Position numbers and translations under genes: made by a program | Shown: in pieces, positions 16,410-24,608 of the stretch | How positions within the stretch are numbered: position 1 is the first letter of the stretch | Layout of the letters: every line of letters starts with the position of its first letter | Source of the DNA: PUPG01 sp031323845 | Lineage (GTDB): Bacteria > Bacteroidota > Bacteroidia > Bacteroidales > UBA7960 | DNA length: 50,884 bases | Direction: 5' to 3' | Assembly: GCA_031323845.1 (NCBI GenBank) | Contig: JAVIYP010000014.1 | Coordinates: forward strand, 1 to 50,884 | Notes under the pieces: generated by a model | What the model was told of the DNA's origin: nothing | The model's input: the letters and a program-made list of their open reading frames with translations, nothing else | Databases searched by the model: none

Positions 16410-18179
16410 TTACGCTTCTTCAGGCTGTACCAGCCTTTCTTCCAGGATTTTTTCCAGCGTCTTTTCGTTTTTCTTAAACTGATCCGATCCAAATTCAGAA
16501 TAATTCATCTGCTTGAGCGCATTGATGATCTTCTTAAAATAGGTGCCGACCTCTTCAAAATTGCTGAATTCGAACTCCATGCGGGCCACTTCCAGTGTCT
16601 TTTCCAGCATATAATGCTGACGTTCAAGCGATGAGGATGCGTCAATTTTGTCGAAAGCATCCTGTTGCAGGATCACAAAATCAATAAGCTCGGAGCGCCA
16701 GAATTTAACATGATAGTCGAGAGGAACCCCGTCGTCGCCCAGGATATTGATCTGCTCGTAGGTTTCCTTGCCCCTGAGCAGGATGTCCTTGGCTTCAAAC
16801 ACATTGTCTGTCCAGTGTTCAGCAATGGTGTTGTTGAGGTAATCGGCAATTTCGGGATATTCCAGGTACTTTGAATAGCTGTCGATGGGGTCAATGGCCG
16901 GGTATCTCTTGCTGTCGGCTCTTTGTTGTGAGAGGGCGTAAAAGCTTCTGGCCACTTTTTTGGTGGATTCCGTGACGGGCTCTTTGAGGTTACCCCCGGC
17001 AGGCGACACGGTGCCGATAAAAGTAATTGAACCTGATTCTCCACCGGGCAGATAAACAAAGCCAGCCCTGGCATAAAAGTTGGCAATAATGGCCGAAAGG
17101 TCCATCGGGAATCCGTCGGGACCGGGAAGTTCTTCCATGCGGTTCGACATTTCTCTCAGTGCTTGTGCCCAGCGCGAAGTCGAGTCGGCCAGCAGCAGCA
17201 CCTTGAGTCCCATGGCACGGTAATATTCAGCGATGGTCATTGCGGTATAGACGGAGGCTTCACGGGCGGCCACCGGCATGTTTGACGTGTTGGCGATGAT
17301 GGTGGTGCGCTCCATAAGCTTACGGCCAGTCCTGGGATCGTCAAGCTCAGGAAACTCGGTGAACAACTCCACCACTTCGTTGGCACGTTCACCGCAAGCG
17401 GCAACGATAACCAGGTCAGCGGCCGCATTTTTTGACAGGTTGTGCTGCAAAACGGTTTTCCCTGAACCAAAAGGCCCCGGAATAAAACCCGTTCCTCCCT
17501 CTGCTATCGGATTGAGGGTGTCCATAACACGAATACCCGTTTCAAGGATCTTAAAAGGTCTGGGCTTATTGGTATATGCCCTTATAGGAACCTTAACAGG
17601 CCATTTCTGCACCATGCTGACATCATGATCCCTGCCTTCGTTATCGGTAAGTACCGCCATAACATCGGCGGGCAAATACGTACCCTTGTCCCTGATGCTT
17701 TTAACCGTGTACTCACCGGTAAACTTAAAAGGAACCATGATCTTGTGATTGATCCAGTTTTCCTTGACCTCTCCCAGCCAGGAGCCGGCAATCACCTTAT
17801 CACCCTTTTTAGCCAGGGGCACAAATTCATAGCTCTTTTCAAGATCAAGCGGATCGGTATATTCCCCCTTCTTCAGAAAAACACCTTCCATCTTGTGAAG
17901 GTCATGCTGAAGACCATCAAAGTTTTTCGACAGTATTCCAGGACCCAATGTAGCTTCCAGCATATGACCCATAAATTCAACCTCACCGCCGACCTTCAGC
18001 CCGCGGGTGCTTTCAAACACCTGTACATACGCCTTGTTTCCCGCCACTTTGATCACCTCTGCCATCAGACGGATGTCACCGTCCTTGATGTAACAGATCT
18101 CATTTTGCCCGACTTTTCCGTCTGTCTCAACAATTACCAGGTTGGCTATAATGCCGGTTACATTCCCAATTGTGTTCAT
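16410..18179 (-). CDS. ntpA: V-type ATP synthase/ATPase subunit A (catalytic)
   Basis: This is the catalytic subunit that hydrolyses or makes ATP. The 589 residues match the family length. The Walker A P-loop GPFGSGKT is at 235-242, and ACGERANEVVE and the DSTSRWAQALRE segment follow in the usual order. The long A-specific non-homologous insertion is present before the P-loop (about 100-200). The ATG gives MNTIGNVTGI, a normal start. It lies 6 bases after the DUF2764 gene. Confidence 0.97.
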   Translation of the reverse strand: MNTIGNVTGIIANLVIVETDGKVGQNEICYIKDGDIRLMAEVIKVAGNKAYVQVFESTRGLKVGGEVEFMGHMLEATLGPGILSKNFDGLQHDLHKMEGVFLKKGEYTDPLDLEKSYEFVPLAKKGDKVIAGSWLGEVKENWINHKIMVPFKFTGEYTVKSIRDKGTYLPADVMAVLTDNEGRDHDVSMVQKWPVKVPIRAYTNKPRPFKILETGIRVMDTLNPIAEGGTGFIPGPFGSGKTVLQHNLSKNAAADLVIVAACGERANEVVELFTEFPELDDPRTGRKLMERTTIIANTSNMPVAAREASVYTAMTIAEYYRAMGLKVLLLADSTSRWAQALREMSNRMEELPGPDGFPMDLSAIIANFYARAGFVYLPGGESGSITFIGTVSPAGGNLKEPVTESTKKVARSFYALSQQRADSKRYPAIDPIDSYSKYLEYPEIADYLNNTIAEHWTDNVFEAKDILLRGKETYEQINILGDDGVPLDYHVKFWRSELIDFVILQQDAFDKIDASSSLERQHYMLEKTLEVARMEFEFSNFEEVGTYFKKIINALKQMNYSEFGSDQFKKNEKTLEKILEERLVQPEEA

Positions 18180-18185
18180 ATATGG

Positions 18186-19016
18186 TTATTTTTCAGTAAA
18201 TGTTTCAGGTAACTTATAACTTGCCTGCAGCTCTTTCAGCAGCTTTTTGAACATGGTGTTGCTATGGTCTTTATCGATATCCAGCCAGCGCTCAATCATG
18301 CCCAGCTTGATGACAAAGGCCAGAATTCTTTCTATGGTGAAATAATGAAAGAAAACCGCATCATCAAGGTACTTCCACTTCAACAGGTCAAGAGCCTGCT
18401 CCCGTTCCTTAATATCCTCCCGGCGCGAGATGGCAATGAGCTCGTCCATTACATCAAGGTCCCTCGACAGACCAAAATCACGGGCATGACTTTTTCGGAC
18501 CGCTTCTGAAATTTCGTTCGTGCCGATGATCTGATTTTCATAAGGCACCTTATACTTGCGGGCATTAAGAGCCAGTGTGATGTTCTTCACATGAAGATCA
18601 AAGCCGAACCATGCCCTCAGGAAGTCGTTGCTGACCGTTTCAAGCATCTCATCATAAAACAGCGTACTCAGCTCATTTTCCGGACTCATATCCGGATAAA
18701 AAGGATCCTGGTTTTTAAATGCATTGATGAATTTGATCATGTAGGAGGGCAGGCTTACAGGCTCTTTGATGTTTTCCTCCAGGTGCTCCACAGTGTAATT
18801 GCCCTTTTCATTGAAGGCTTTATCTGACTTCGTTAAAAGCTTTAAAAGATTGGCATTGTCAAAAGGCAGAAACAGCAGTTCAACAAGCTTATAATCGGCC
18901 GGATGCAATTCGTGTTTTAATTCATCCCTGAAAGCAAGCTGCCTGAATACCAGCTTGTGAATGTCCAGATTTAAATCCTGAAGGCCTGCAACCAGGTAAT
19001 AATAATGTCGCTTCAC
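18186..19016 (-). CDS. DUF2764 protein of the V-ATPase operon
   Basis: The function is not firmly established. This family is found inside Bacteroidota V-ATPase operons between subunits E and A, where other organisms have C or F subunits, so it may fill the stalk or stator-connecting role of subunit C. It has 276 residues and is soluble and helix-rich. It begins KRHYYYLVAGLQDL, and the C-terminus contains FFHYFTIERILAFVIKLGMIERW. No signal peptide or membrane segment is seen. The start codon is GTG at 19014-19016, which puts the characteristic YYYLVAGL motif at the extreme N-terminus. Spacing is 30 bases after the E gene and 6 bases before ntpA, clearly the same operon. Confidence 0.85.
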   Translation of the reverse strand: MKRHYYYLVAGLQDLNLDIHKLVFRQLAFRDELKHELHPADYKLVELLFLPFDNANLLKLLTKSDKAFNEKGNYTVEHLEENIKEPVSLPSYMIKFINAFKNQDPFYPDMSPENELSTLFYDEMLETVSNDFLRAWFGFDLHVKNITLALNARKYKVPYENQIIGTNEISEAVRKSHARDFGLSRDLDVMDELIAISRREDIKEREQALDLLKWKYLDDAVFFHYFTIERILAFVIKLGMIERWLDIDKDHSNTMFKKLLKELQASYKLPETFTEK

Positions 19017-19046
19017 GGAACTCTGCTTTTTGTTAATTTATGGCGG

Positions 19047-19691
19047 TTATTCCCCTTGCTTTTCAACGGATTTCGCTTCTTTCTCAAAAAGCATGTCAAT
19101 CAGCCTTGGGCGCATGTACGTTTTGAAGAAATTGTTAAAATCTTCATCGGAAAAAGAAATCCTGTAGGATCCGTCTTTCGGACCGATTTTAAAACCACCC
19201 TTGATCCTGTCACTGAAACTGACCTCTAAACCACTGCTTAACAAGGCCTTGGCTTTTTCTTTAAAATACGCTTCAAATTCTTTTTGTTTACCTTCAGGCA
19301 GCAGCACCTCCAGCTCAACGTTAGCACCGCTCTTGGGATCCCAGTTTTCAACGACGGTCTGAATGATGTTTTTCGTAAACTCCACCTCCTGAAAAGCCGC
19401 CTTGGTTTCCGGTTCAATTAACTTTGCCTGGATGAGCCCTGCCACTTGTTGTTTAATGTCTGAAACGGCTTGCCGGGCAGCAAGCTGTAATTCATTAAGT
19501 GCATTTTTTCGGAGATCACCGGCTTCCGCTTCGGCCTTTTTCATGTGTGCTTCAGCGTTCTTCTCGGCCTCAACAAGCATTTTTTCCGCTTGCTTCCTGG
19601 CTTCCGACAGAATTTTCTCTGCCTCCATGTTGGCTTTCTCAACACCTTCCCGGTAAATCTTTTCAGTTAGTTCCTGAAGTTTTTTTTGCAT
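19047..19691 (-). CDS. ntpE: V-type ATP synthase/ATPase subunit E (peripheral stalk)
   Basis: This subunit builds the peripheral stalk that holds the A/B hexamer. The 214 residues have an N-terminal alanine-, lysine- and glutamate-rich coiled coil (about 1-90) and a globular C-terminal half, the standard E architecture. It is the first gene of the operon. No G/H-type partner subunit is encoded beside it. The ATG start is supported by a promoter -7 motif about 40 bases upstream. Confidence 0.92.
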   Translation of the reverse strand: MQKKLQELTEKIYREGVEKANMEAEKILSEARKQAEKMLVEAEKNAEAHMKKAEAEAGDLRKNALNELQLAARQAVSDIKQQVAGLIQAKLIEPETKAAFQEVEFTKNIIQTVVENWDPKSGANVELEVLLPEGKQKEFEAYFKEKAKALLSSGLEVSFSDRIKGGFKIGPKDGSYRISFSDEDFNNFFKTYMRPRLIDMLFEKEAKSVEKQGE

Positions 19692-19732
19692 GGCTGTGTC
19701 GTTTATAAAAATAGCTTTGTTCCAATGAGATG

Positions 19733-19740
19733 CAAATTTA
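19733..19740 (-). promoter_or_regulatory. Candidate -7 element of the V-ATPase operon promoter
   Basis: TAAATTTG on the minus strand matches TAnnTTTG exactly and sits about 42 bases before the E-subunit ATG. No TTG/TTTG is found at the usual -33 spacing, so confidence is limited. The 315-base gap to yceI (19692-20006) otherwise holds only the yceI promoter. Confidence 0.4.
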
Positions 19741-19949
19741 GAAAAATGATTTAGAAAAAAAGCATCTATCTCAATATATCTTTAATTCAAGAGAAAAAAA
19801 CTAAATTGTGAAATTTGGTTACAAGGCACAAAAATACAATTAATATCTTTTGTTACAAAATTCACAACTTGACTTTTCCAGGCTCTTTTGCTTTTTTAAC
19901 GTTTAAAACGCCTGTCCTCACAAGGGATGCTGAACTTTATTGCTGAACA

Positions 19950-19983
19950 TTTGTTTTAACCTACACCAAAACAAATACTTTTG
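19950..19983 (+). promoter_or_regulatory. Candidate promoter of the yceI-family gene
   Basis: TTTG (19950-19953) and TACTTTTG (19976-19983) are separated by 22 bases, an exact match to the Bacteroidota consensus. The transcript would start roughly 15 bases before the ATG at 20007. Confidence 0.65.
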
Positions 19984-20006
19984 CTAACTTAAAAACTATT
20001 TGCATT

Positions 20007-20675
20007 ATGAAAACCACAAAAATATTCAGCCTGATCGCCCTCACCCTGGTCATCCTGGCCTCATGCGCCGGACCCAGTGAAAGAAGGGCGGAAATCATGG
20101 AACGCCTGGAAGCGGGTGAAATACCTGCCGAAGTAGATGTGTTCACCGTTGATGCGGTTAATTCGACGGTAGCCTGGCTTGGAACAAAAATCGGCGGCCA
20201 GCACGATGGCACCATAGGCGTCCATCATGGAGAGCTTTATGTTTATGAAGGAGACTTGCTTGCCGGAAACGTTGTCATAGACATGACCCGGATCGTGGTG
20301 CTCGACATAGAAGACCCAACGATGAATGCACGTCTCAAAGGCCATCTTGAATCGGATGATTTCTTTTCCGCAGCCACCTACCCGACGGCAGAATTCGAGA
20401 TTACCGGCATTGAACCGCTGGATTATCCGAATGAAGAGGAAACCCACAGGGTGTATGGAAACATGACCATCAAGGGCATTACGCACGGCATTGCGTTCAA
20501 TGCGAAAATCATTATCGAAGATGCATGGATAAGCACTTATGCTGATTTTGACCTGGATCGCGCCGACTGGGATGTGCGTTTCGGGTCGGGTCGCTTTTTC
20601 GATAATCTTGGTGACAACCTTATTCACGATGACTTCAACCTGAAGCTTCACATCGTGGCTAACCGAAACCAGTAA
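20007..20675 (+). CDS. YceI-family lipoprotein
   Basis: YceI proteins are lipocalin-like barrels that bind isoprenoid or amphiphilic ligands in the periplasm. The ligand here is unknown. The 222 residues start with a lipoprotein signal (LASC, Cys20), so it should be membrane-anchored. The barrel begins near residue 43 (VDVFTVDAVNSTVAWLGTKI) and shows family motifs such as HLESDDFFSAATYPTAEFEI and the strand VYGNMTIKGITHGIAF. It has its own promoter, and its stop codon lies 5 bases from the stop of the converging polyferredoxin gene. A lipid or quinone-related role is possible but not shown by the context. Confidence 0.88.
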   Translation: MKTTKIFSLIALTLVILASCAGPSERRAEIMERLEAGEIPAEVDVFTVDAVNSTVAWLGTKIGGQHDGTIGVHHGELYVYEGDLLAGNVVIDMTRIVVLDIEDPTMNARLKGHLESDDFFSAATYPTAEFEITGIEPLDYPNEEETHRVYGNMTIKGITHGIAFNAKIIIEDAWISTYADFDLDRADWDVRFGSGRFFDNLGDNLIHDDFNLKLHIVANRNQ

Positions 20676-20680
20676 GATAC

Positions 20681-22312
20681 TCAGAAAGGGAAATCATCGG
20701 GTTCTTCAGTGCGCGGTCCTCTGCGGTCGTCTATCGCACGAGCCTGTCTGTGTTCCTTTCGTCCGTGGACATAAATTGCCTTGTACGGTTCTGTGGGACA
20801 AGCAAATTCGCAGGCACCGCATCCCGTGCATAAGGAGGGCGTGATTTCAGGAATAAACAGTCCATCCTCCCACCGAACCATTTGAACGGCTTTTGTGGGG
20901 CAATGCTCAGAGCAGGCGCCGCAATCGGTCCGGTCAACGGTAACCACACAGCTTTCCACAAGGAAGCGGACCACACCAATTTGAATAAGTCTTTTTTCTT
21001 CGGGGGTTTGCCGGGTGATAGCACCTGTAGGGCAAACCTCCGTACATTTCACACAGTCGTAATTGCAAAAACTCCGGTGAAAATCAAGAGTCGGCTGCAT
21101 AAATCCTTCCAGCCCGTAGGTAAAGAATGATGGGACAATCACCTTTGTCGGGCAGGCGCTTACGCAAAGATAGCAGGCGATGCAGTGACCGGTAAAATGT
21201 TTGTGGCTGATCGAACCGGGTGGTGTCACCGGGTATTGCACATCTATGGGTATCATGCCGGGCTTACTTGCAGCAACGATGTCGCCATAGTCTCTTCGCC
21301 GGCCGTGACCTCCACCTCCCCTGCCCTGTGCCATCGCCTTACGGCCCAGCAACGGAAGGCTCACCAGGGCACCGGCGAAACCCAGCAAGAACTGCCGTTT
21401 TTCGTTGCCTTGACGGGAGAATGTTTTGCTGTTACCGCCTGAGGCATGTGTTTGGTAGCGAATACCACCCTGGGGACAGGACGAAAAACAGTTAAAGCAA
21501 TTGATGCACCTGCTGTAGTCAATGGTTCGCCTTGCGCTGTCGAGGCATTCTGCTTTGCAAACCCATTCACACCGCCGGCAACCGGCGCATGCTTCTTCAT
21601 TAAAGCGGATGCGGACCAGGGGTTTTACAGCAACCAGGCTCAATATACTGCCAACCGGGCAAAGAGTGTTGCAAAACAAGCGACCCCGCAGCGCAGCCAT
21701 AACGGAGATTACAACGAAAACAGCCAGGGAAACGAACACTACATCCAGGGGTAAGGCATGAAGACTCAGGGGTGACCATATAAACACATCAAAACGTTCA
21801 AGAAAAAAAACAATCGAGTTGTGCAACCAGATATAGGCCGGCTGAAATAAACTGACAGAGATCTTGCCAAAATTTGAAAAAGGATCAAGCAAATTCACCA
21901 GGAAGAGGCTCCCGAAAGCCCAAAAGCCCGCCGTCAATCCTAAAACAGTGTATCGAAAAATACGTTTCCGGCCGGCGGAAAACATATACCGCCGCTTCTT
22001 CCGGGGTTTTAATCTTCGGGCAAGGGCGCTGACAATGTCCTGAAAGGTACCCAGCGGGCAAATGCCGGAACAGTAGACTCTGCCGAAGACAAGGCTGAGA
22101 AGGGTCACCAGCAGAAAGCCAAGGGCGGTGACGCTGAAAGACAGCGCAAGAAGCCTTAGCAGCGAAGGTAAAAACTGCAGACGAAGCAATACCGTTTCAA
22201 GCAGATTGAAAGGAGGCAGGCTGATGCCCAGAAAGAGGAACAGCAACGAAACAAAAACGATTAACGATACGACGATGCGTATTTTCCGAAGGTGGATTTG
22301 ATTCATGAACAA
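20681..22312 (-). CDS. Membrane polyferredoxin (NapH-like) fused to a ferredoxin domain, six 4Fe-4S sites
   Basis: This is a likely electron-transfer protein between the quinone pool and a periplasmic acceptor. The 543 residues fall in two parts. Residues 1-290 are NapH/CcoG-like, with about five membrane helices, CSGICP (81-86), CNTLCP (214-219) and two CxxCxxCxxxC clusters (from Cys242 and Cys269). Residues 304-330 form a second signal-like hydrophobic stretch (KRQFLLGFAGALVSLP, then AMAQG) that resembles a Tat signal with one arginine missing. Residues 370-510 carry four more clusters (from Cys377, Cys416, Cys464 and Cys495), like NapG or MauM ferredoxins. It is 5 bases from the DUF362 gene upstream, so the two are one operon. 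The substrate and partner oxidoreductase are unknown. Confidence 0.85.
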   Translation of the reverse strand: MFMNQIHLRKIRIVVSLIVFVSLLFLFLGISLPPFNLLETVLLRLQFLPSLLRLLALSFSVTALGFLLVTLLSLVFGRVYCSGICPLGTFQDIVSALARRLKPRKKRRYMFSAGRKRIFRYTVLGLTAGFWAFGSLFLVNLLDPFSNFGKISVSLFQPAYIWLHNSIVFFLERFDVFIWSPLSLHALPLDVVFVSLAVFVVISVMAALRGRLFCNTLCPVGSILSLVAVKPLVRIRFNEEACAGCRRCEWVCKAECLDSARRTIDYSRCINCFNCFSSCPQGGIRYQTHASGGNSKTFSRQGNEKRQFLLGFAGALVSLPLLGRKAMAQGRGGGGHGRRRDYGDIVAASKPGMIPIDVQYPVTPPGSISHKHFTGHCIACYLCVSACPTKVIVPSFFTYGLEGFMQPTLDFHRSFCNYDCVKCTEVCPTGAITRQTPEEKRLIQIGVVRFLVESCVVTVDRTDCGACSEHCPTKAVQMVRWEDGLFIPEITPSLCTGCGACEFACPTEPYKAIYVHGRKEHRQARAIDDRRGPRTEEPDDFPF

Positions 22313-22317
22313 CTCCT

Positions 22318-23244
22318 TTACAAGGCTACCCGCTTAATATTCAGCGCTTCCAGATCTATGCTGCCAATTCCCATTTCGGCTGCAATGCGCAGGTGTCCGA
22401 TGTCTTCAGGCTCATGTCCAAGCATCATGGCTCCGGCGGCATCTACAGCAACAATATCCGTGGAAACAAGCAGGCTGCGCATCACGGAAATATCAGCCTC
22501 AGACCTTCCACGCGGTCCGTTTTGGGTCATCACGCGGTAAGCGTCGACAATATTAAGGTCAGGCTTGCGAAACAGGCAAAAATCTGCAATGCATTGATGC
22601 AGGTCGTTGCGATGCCAGAACCGGCGGTCCCAGACCACGCCCATCAGGTTCTTCATGGCTACGGTTATGGTGGTAGAGGCGTGATGTTTCAGCACGGGTA
22701 CATTGATATACACATCACTCTCCATCAGGCGTTCATATACCTTTGCGGATGTCAGGCGCATTGCTCCCGGTATGGTTACGTCAGTGTAATAGCGTTCGAG
22801 GTTGGCCGGCAGCATTTGACCGCCACCAAGGCGAACCGCATCAGCCACGCCACTGTTGGCATAACTGCGCTCCCAGTTGTCGCAGGTATGGTCAAAAGCA
22901 AACACACGCGATGCTCCTGCCTGCAAGCAGTCCTCAACGATAGCCTTGACGAGTTCAGGATTCGTGTTGGCCCCCCTTTCCGGAGGCACATCCCAGCTGC
23001 AGTTTGGCTTAATGATGACGCTTTGGCCAGGCCTGACAAAGCGTGACATGCCTCCCATTTCCTCCATTGCCCGCCGGTATAACTCAACAGGCTCACCGCG
23101 GCGAACCGCTACCAGGTCATAATTGCCCTGACCGTGAGCCTGCAGGCGTGAAGCAAACAAAGGCAACCTGCCAATCGTAGATGCATACAACCCGCCAAGC
23201 GCCGAATAAAGAAACCCTTTTCTTAAAAATTGCCGTCTGTCCAT
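22318..23244 (-). CDS. DUF362 family protein with Tat signal
   Basis: DUF362 proteins are iron-sulfur-associated proteins of poorly known function. The 308 residues start with a clear twin-arginine signal (RRQFLRK at 3-9, then a hydrophobic stretch to about 30), so it is exported folded. The mature part has the family landmarks IKPNCSW and NVPVLKHHASTTITVAMKN. No CxxC ferredoxin motif is present in this copy. The six-cluster protein encoded 5 bases downstream may supply the redox centres. The pair is likely a periplasmic redox module. tatABC is not in the window. Confidence 0.85.
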   Translation of the reverse strand: MDRRQFLRKGFLYSALGGLYASTIGRLPLFASRLQAHGQGNYDLVAVRRGEPVELYRRAMEEMGGMSRFVRPGQSVIIKPNCSWDVPPERGANTNPELVKAIVEDCLQAGASRVFAFDHTCDNWERSYANSGVADAVRLGGGQMLPANLERYYTDVTIPGAMRLTSAKVYERLMESDVYINVPVLKHHASTTITVAMKNLMGVVWDRRFWHRNDLHQCIADFCLFRKPDLNIVDAYRVMTQNGPRGRSEADISVMRSLLVSTDIVAVDAAGAMMLGHEPEDIGHLRIAAEMGIGSIDLEALNIKRVAL

Positions 23245-23350
23245 AATCGAATACCAATACGTTAAACAAAATGCCAGGCTTTAGCTGCCCTGACCGGCCC
23301 ACCAATGAAAAAAACAGGTGCTGCAAAATAAATTTGACCGTTTTTATGTG

Positions 23351-23358
23351 CAAATATA
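23351..23358 (-). promoter_or_regulatory. Candidate -7 element upstream of the DUF362 operon
   Basis: TATATTTG on the minus strand matches TAnnTTTG exactly, about 107 bases before the start codon. No well-spaced -33 motif is seen. On the plus strand of the same gap TATTTTTG (23380-23387) also matches, and could serve the divergent membrane-protein gene. Confidence 0.3.
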
Positions 23359-23480
23359 AAATTTAACAGCACTTTTTTTTATTTTTGAGGCAATGAAAAG
23401 TATTGTAAGTAGTTTATTTATAATGATTTCAAACAACAAAATGACATCTGTAATACAGTAACCCTACTAAATAAAAGCAT

Positions 23481-24017
23481 ATGTTCCTGAACAGCAACAC
23501 TAAAGCGATTGCGTTTTCACAACGCCATATAAAGGCATTGATCTTCGACATTTTTGCCCTTGCATTTATTTACCTTATACCGGCTATTTCGCACATGCTC
23601 AGCATAAAGCTTTATCTCTTTGAGCCCATGCGGCTGATGCTTATTCTGGCGCTTGTCCATACGCGAAAACCGAATGCCTGCCTGCTGGCCGTCACGCTGC
23701 CCTTGTTCTCTTACTTCATATCTTCGCATCCGGTTTTCATAAAATCAGGGCTCATTGCCATTGAGCTGTCGTTCATGGTGTTTGTTTTTTATTCGCTGGT
23801 GTCGCGCATGCACAGCTTTGCAGCGATCTTTATCAGCATATGGGCCAGCAAGTTGTTTTATTATGGTTTGAAATACCTGGCCATCATTACCGTGCTCCCT
23901 GCCGAGCCCCTCGTGGGAACACCCCTGCTGTTGCAGCTGGGCACCTCCGCATTGTTCAGCCTCTATGTGCTTTTTATGTTCAAAAACCCGACAAACACCT
24001 CATCTGATAAGTTGTGA
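23481..24017 (+). CDS. Hypothetical integral membrane protein (178 residues)
   Basis: I do not recognise the family with certainty. The sequence is strongly hydrophobic with about five membrane helices (near 22-40, 48-60, 65-85, 92-108 and 112-160), short loops and no signal peptidase site. The size and compact helix layout recall substrate-binding S components of ECF-type vitamin transporters, but no diagnostic motif is visible and no ECF ATPase genes are near. Its last codons overlap the GTG start of the DUF3109 gene, so the two are translated together. Confidence 0.7.
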   Translation: MFLNSNTKAIAFSQRHIKALIFDIFALAFIYLIPAISHMLSIKLYLFEPMRLMLILALVHTRKPNACLLAVTLPLFSYFISSHPVFIKSGLIAIELSFMVFVFYSLVSRMHSFAAIFISIWASKLFYYGLKYLAIITVLPAEPLVGTPLLLQLGTSALFSLYVLFMFKNPTNTSSDKL

Positions 24018-24589
24018 TCATTCTTGGACAGACATTGTTATCCGACGAATTGTATGAAGAACGGTTTGTTTGTGATCTTCACCGGTGCAAGGGCGGTTGC
24101 TGCGTGGAGGGTGACGCTGGTGCTCCACTGAGTGAGGAAGAAGCAGGCATTCTGGATTCCATTGTGTCCAAAGTGTCTGCATTTATGCTTCCCGAAGGAA
24201 TTGAGGCCGTTAACCAACAGGGCTGCTGGGTAAAAGACACGGAGGGGGAGTTAACCACACCCCTTGTGGAAGGCAAGCAGTGTGCTTATGTGTTTTATGA
24301 CAAAGAGGGTATTGCCTGCTGCGCCATTGAACAGTGCTGGGAGCAAGGACTAATCACCTTTCAGAAACCTTTATCCTGTCATTTGTACCCTGTAAGGGTG
24401 AGCAATTATAACCATTACGAGGCATTGAACTATCATCGCTGGCATCTGTGCGACTGTGCCCGGACCAAAGGGAAAAAACTAAAGGTGAGGGTGTACCGTT
24501 TTGTCCAGGATGCCCTGGTAAGAAAATACGGGAAGGAGTGGTATGAAGAACTCGAAGCCTATATCCGCTATACGTATCAGGACAAGTAG
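24014..24589 (+). CDS. DUF3109 family cysteine-rich protein
   Basis: The function is unknown. The family is common in Bacteroidota and related to the YkgJ-type CxxxCxxCC metal-binding group. The 191 residues include FVCDLHRCKGGCCVEGD (18-34), with Cys20, Cys25, Cys29 and Cys30. Later cysteines include IACCAIEQCW, LSCHLYPVRV and HLCDCAR, a pattern consistent with Fe-S or zinc binding. It starts with GTG at 24014-24016, overlapping the upstream TGA as GTGA. This start places FVCDL at the normal distance from the N-terminus. Confidence 0.88.
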   Translation: MIILGQTLLSDELYEERFVCDLHRCKGGCCVEGDAGAPLSEEEAGILDSIVSKVSAFMLPEGIEAVNQQGCWVKDTEGELTTPLVEGKQCAYVFYDKEGIACCAIEQCWEQGLITFQKPLSCHLYPVRVSNYNHYEALNYHRWHLCDCARTKGKKLKVRVYRFVQDALVRKYGKEWYEELEAYIRYTYQDK

Positions 24590-24608
24590 TCTTTACCTCA
24601 ACTACTTG
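24583..24608. terminator. Hairpin between convergent genes, spanning a stop codon
   Basis: CAAGTAGT (24583-24590) pairs perfectly with ACTACTTG (24601-24608) around a ten-base loop. The left arm contains the TAG stop of the DUF3109 gene, and the right arm ends one base before the gltX stop. There is no clear T-tract, so the terminator role is tentative. Confidence 0.4.

Noticed and set aside
16331..16492. 54-codon N-terminal extension of the V-ATPase B subunit
   Set aside because: It would overlap the end of ntpA and encodes a basic stretch absent from the family. The ATG at 16330 starts the conserved region.
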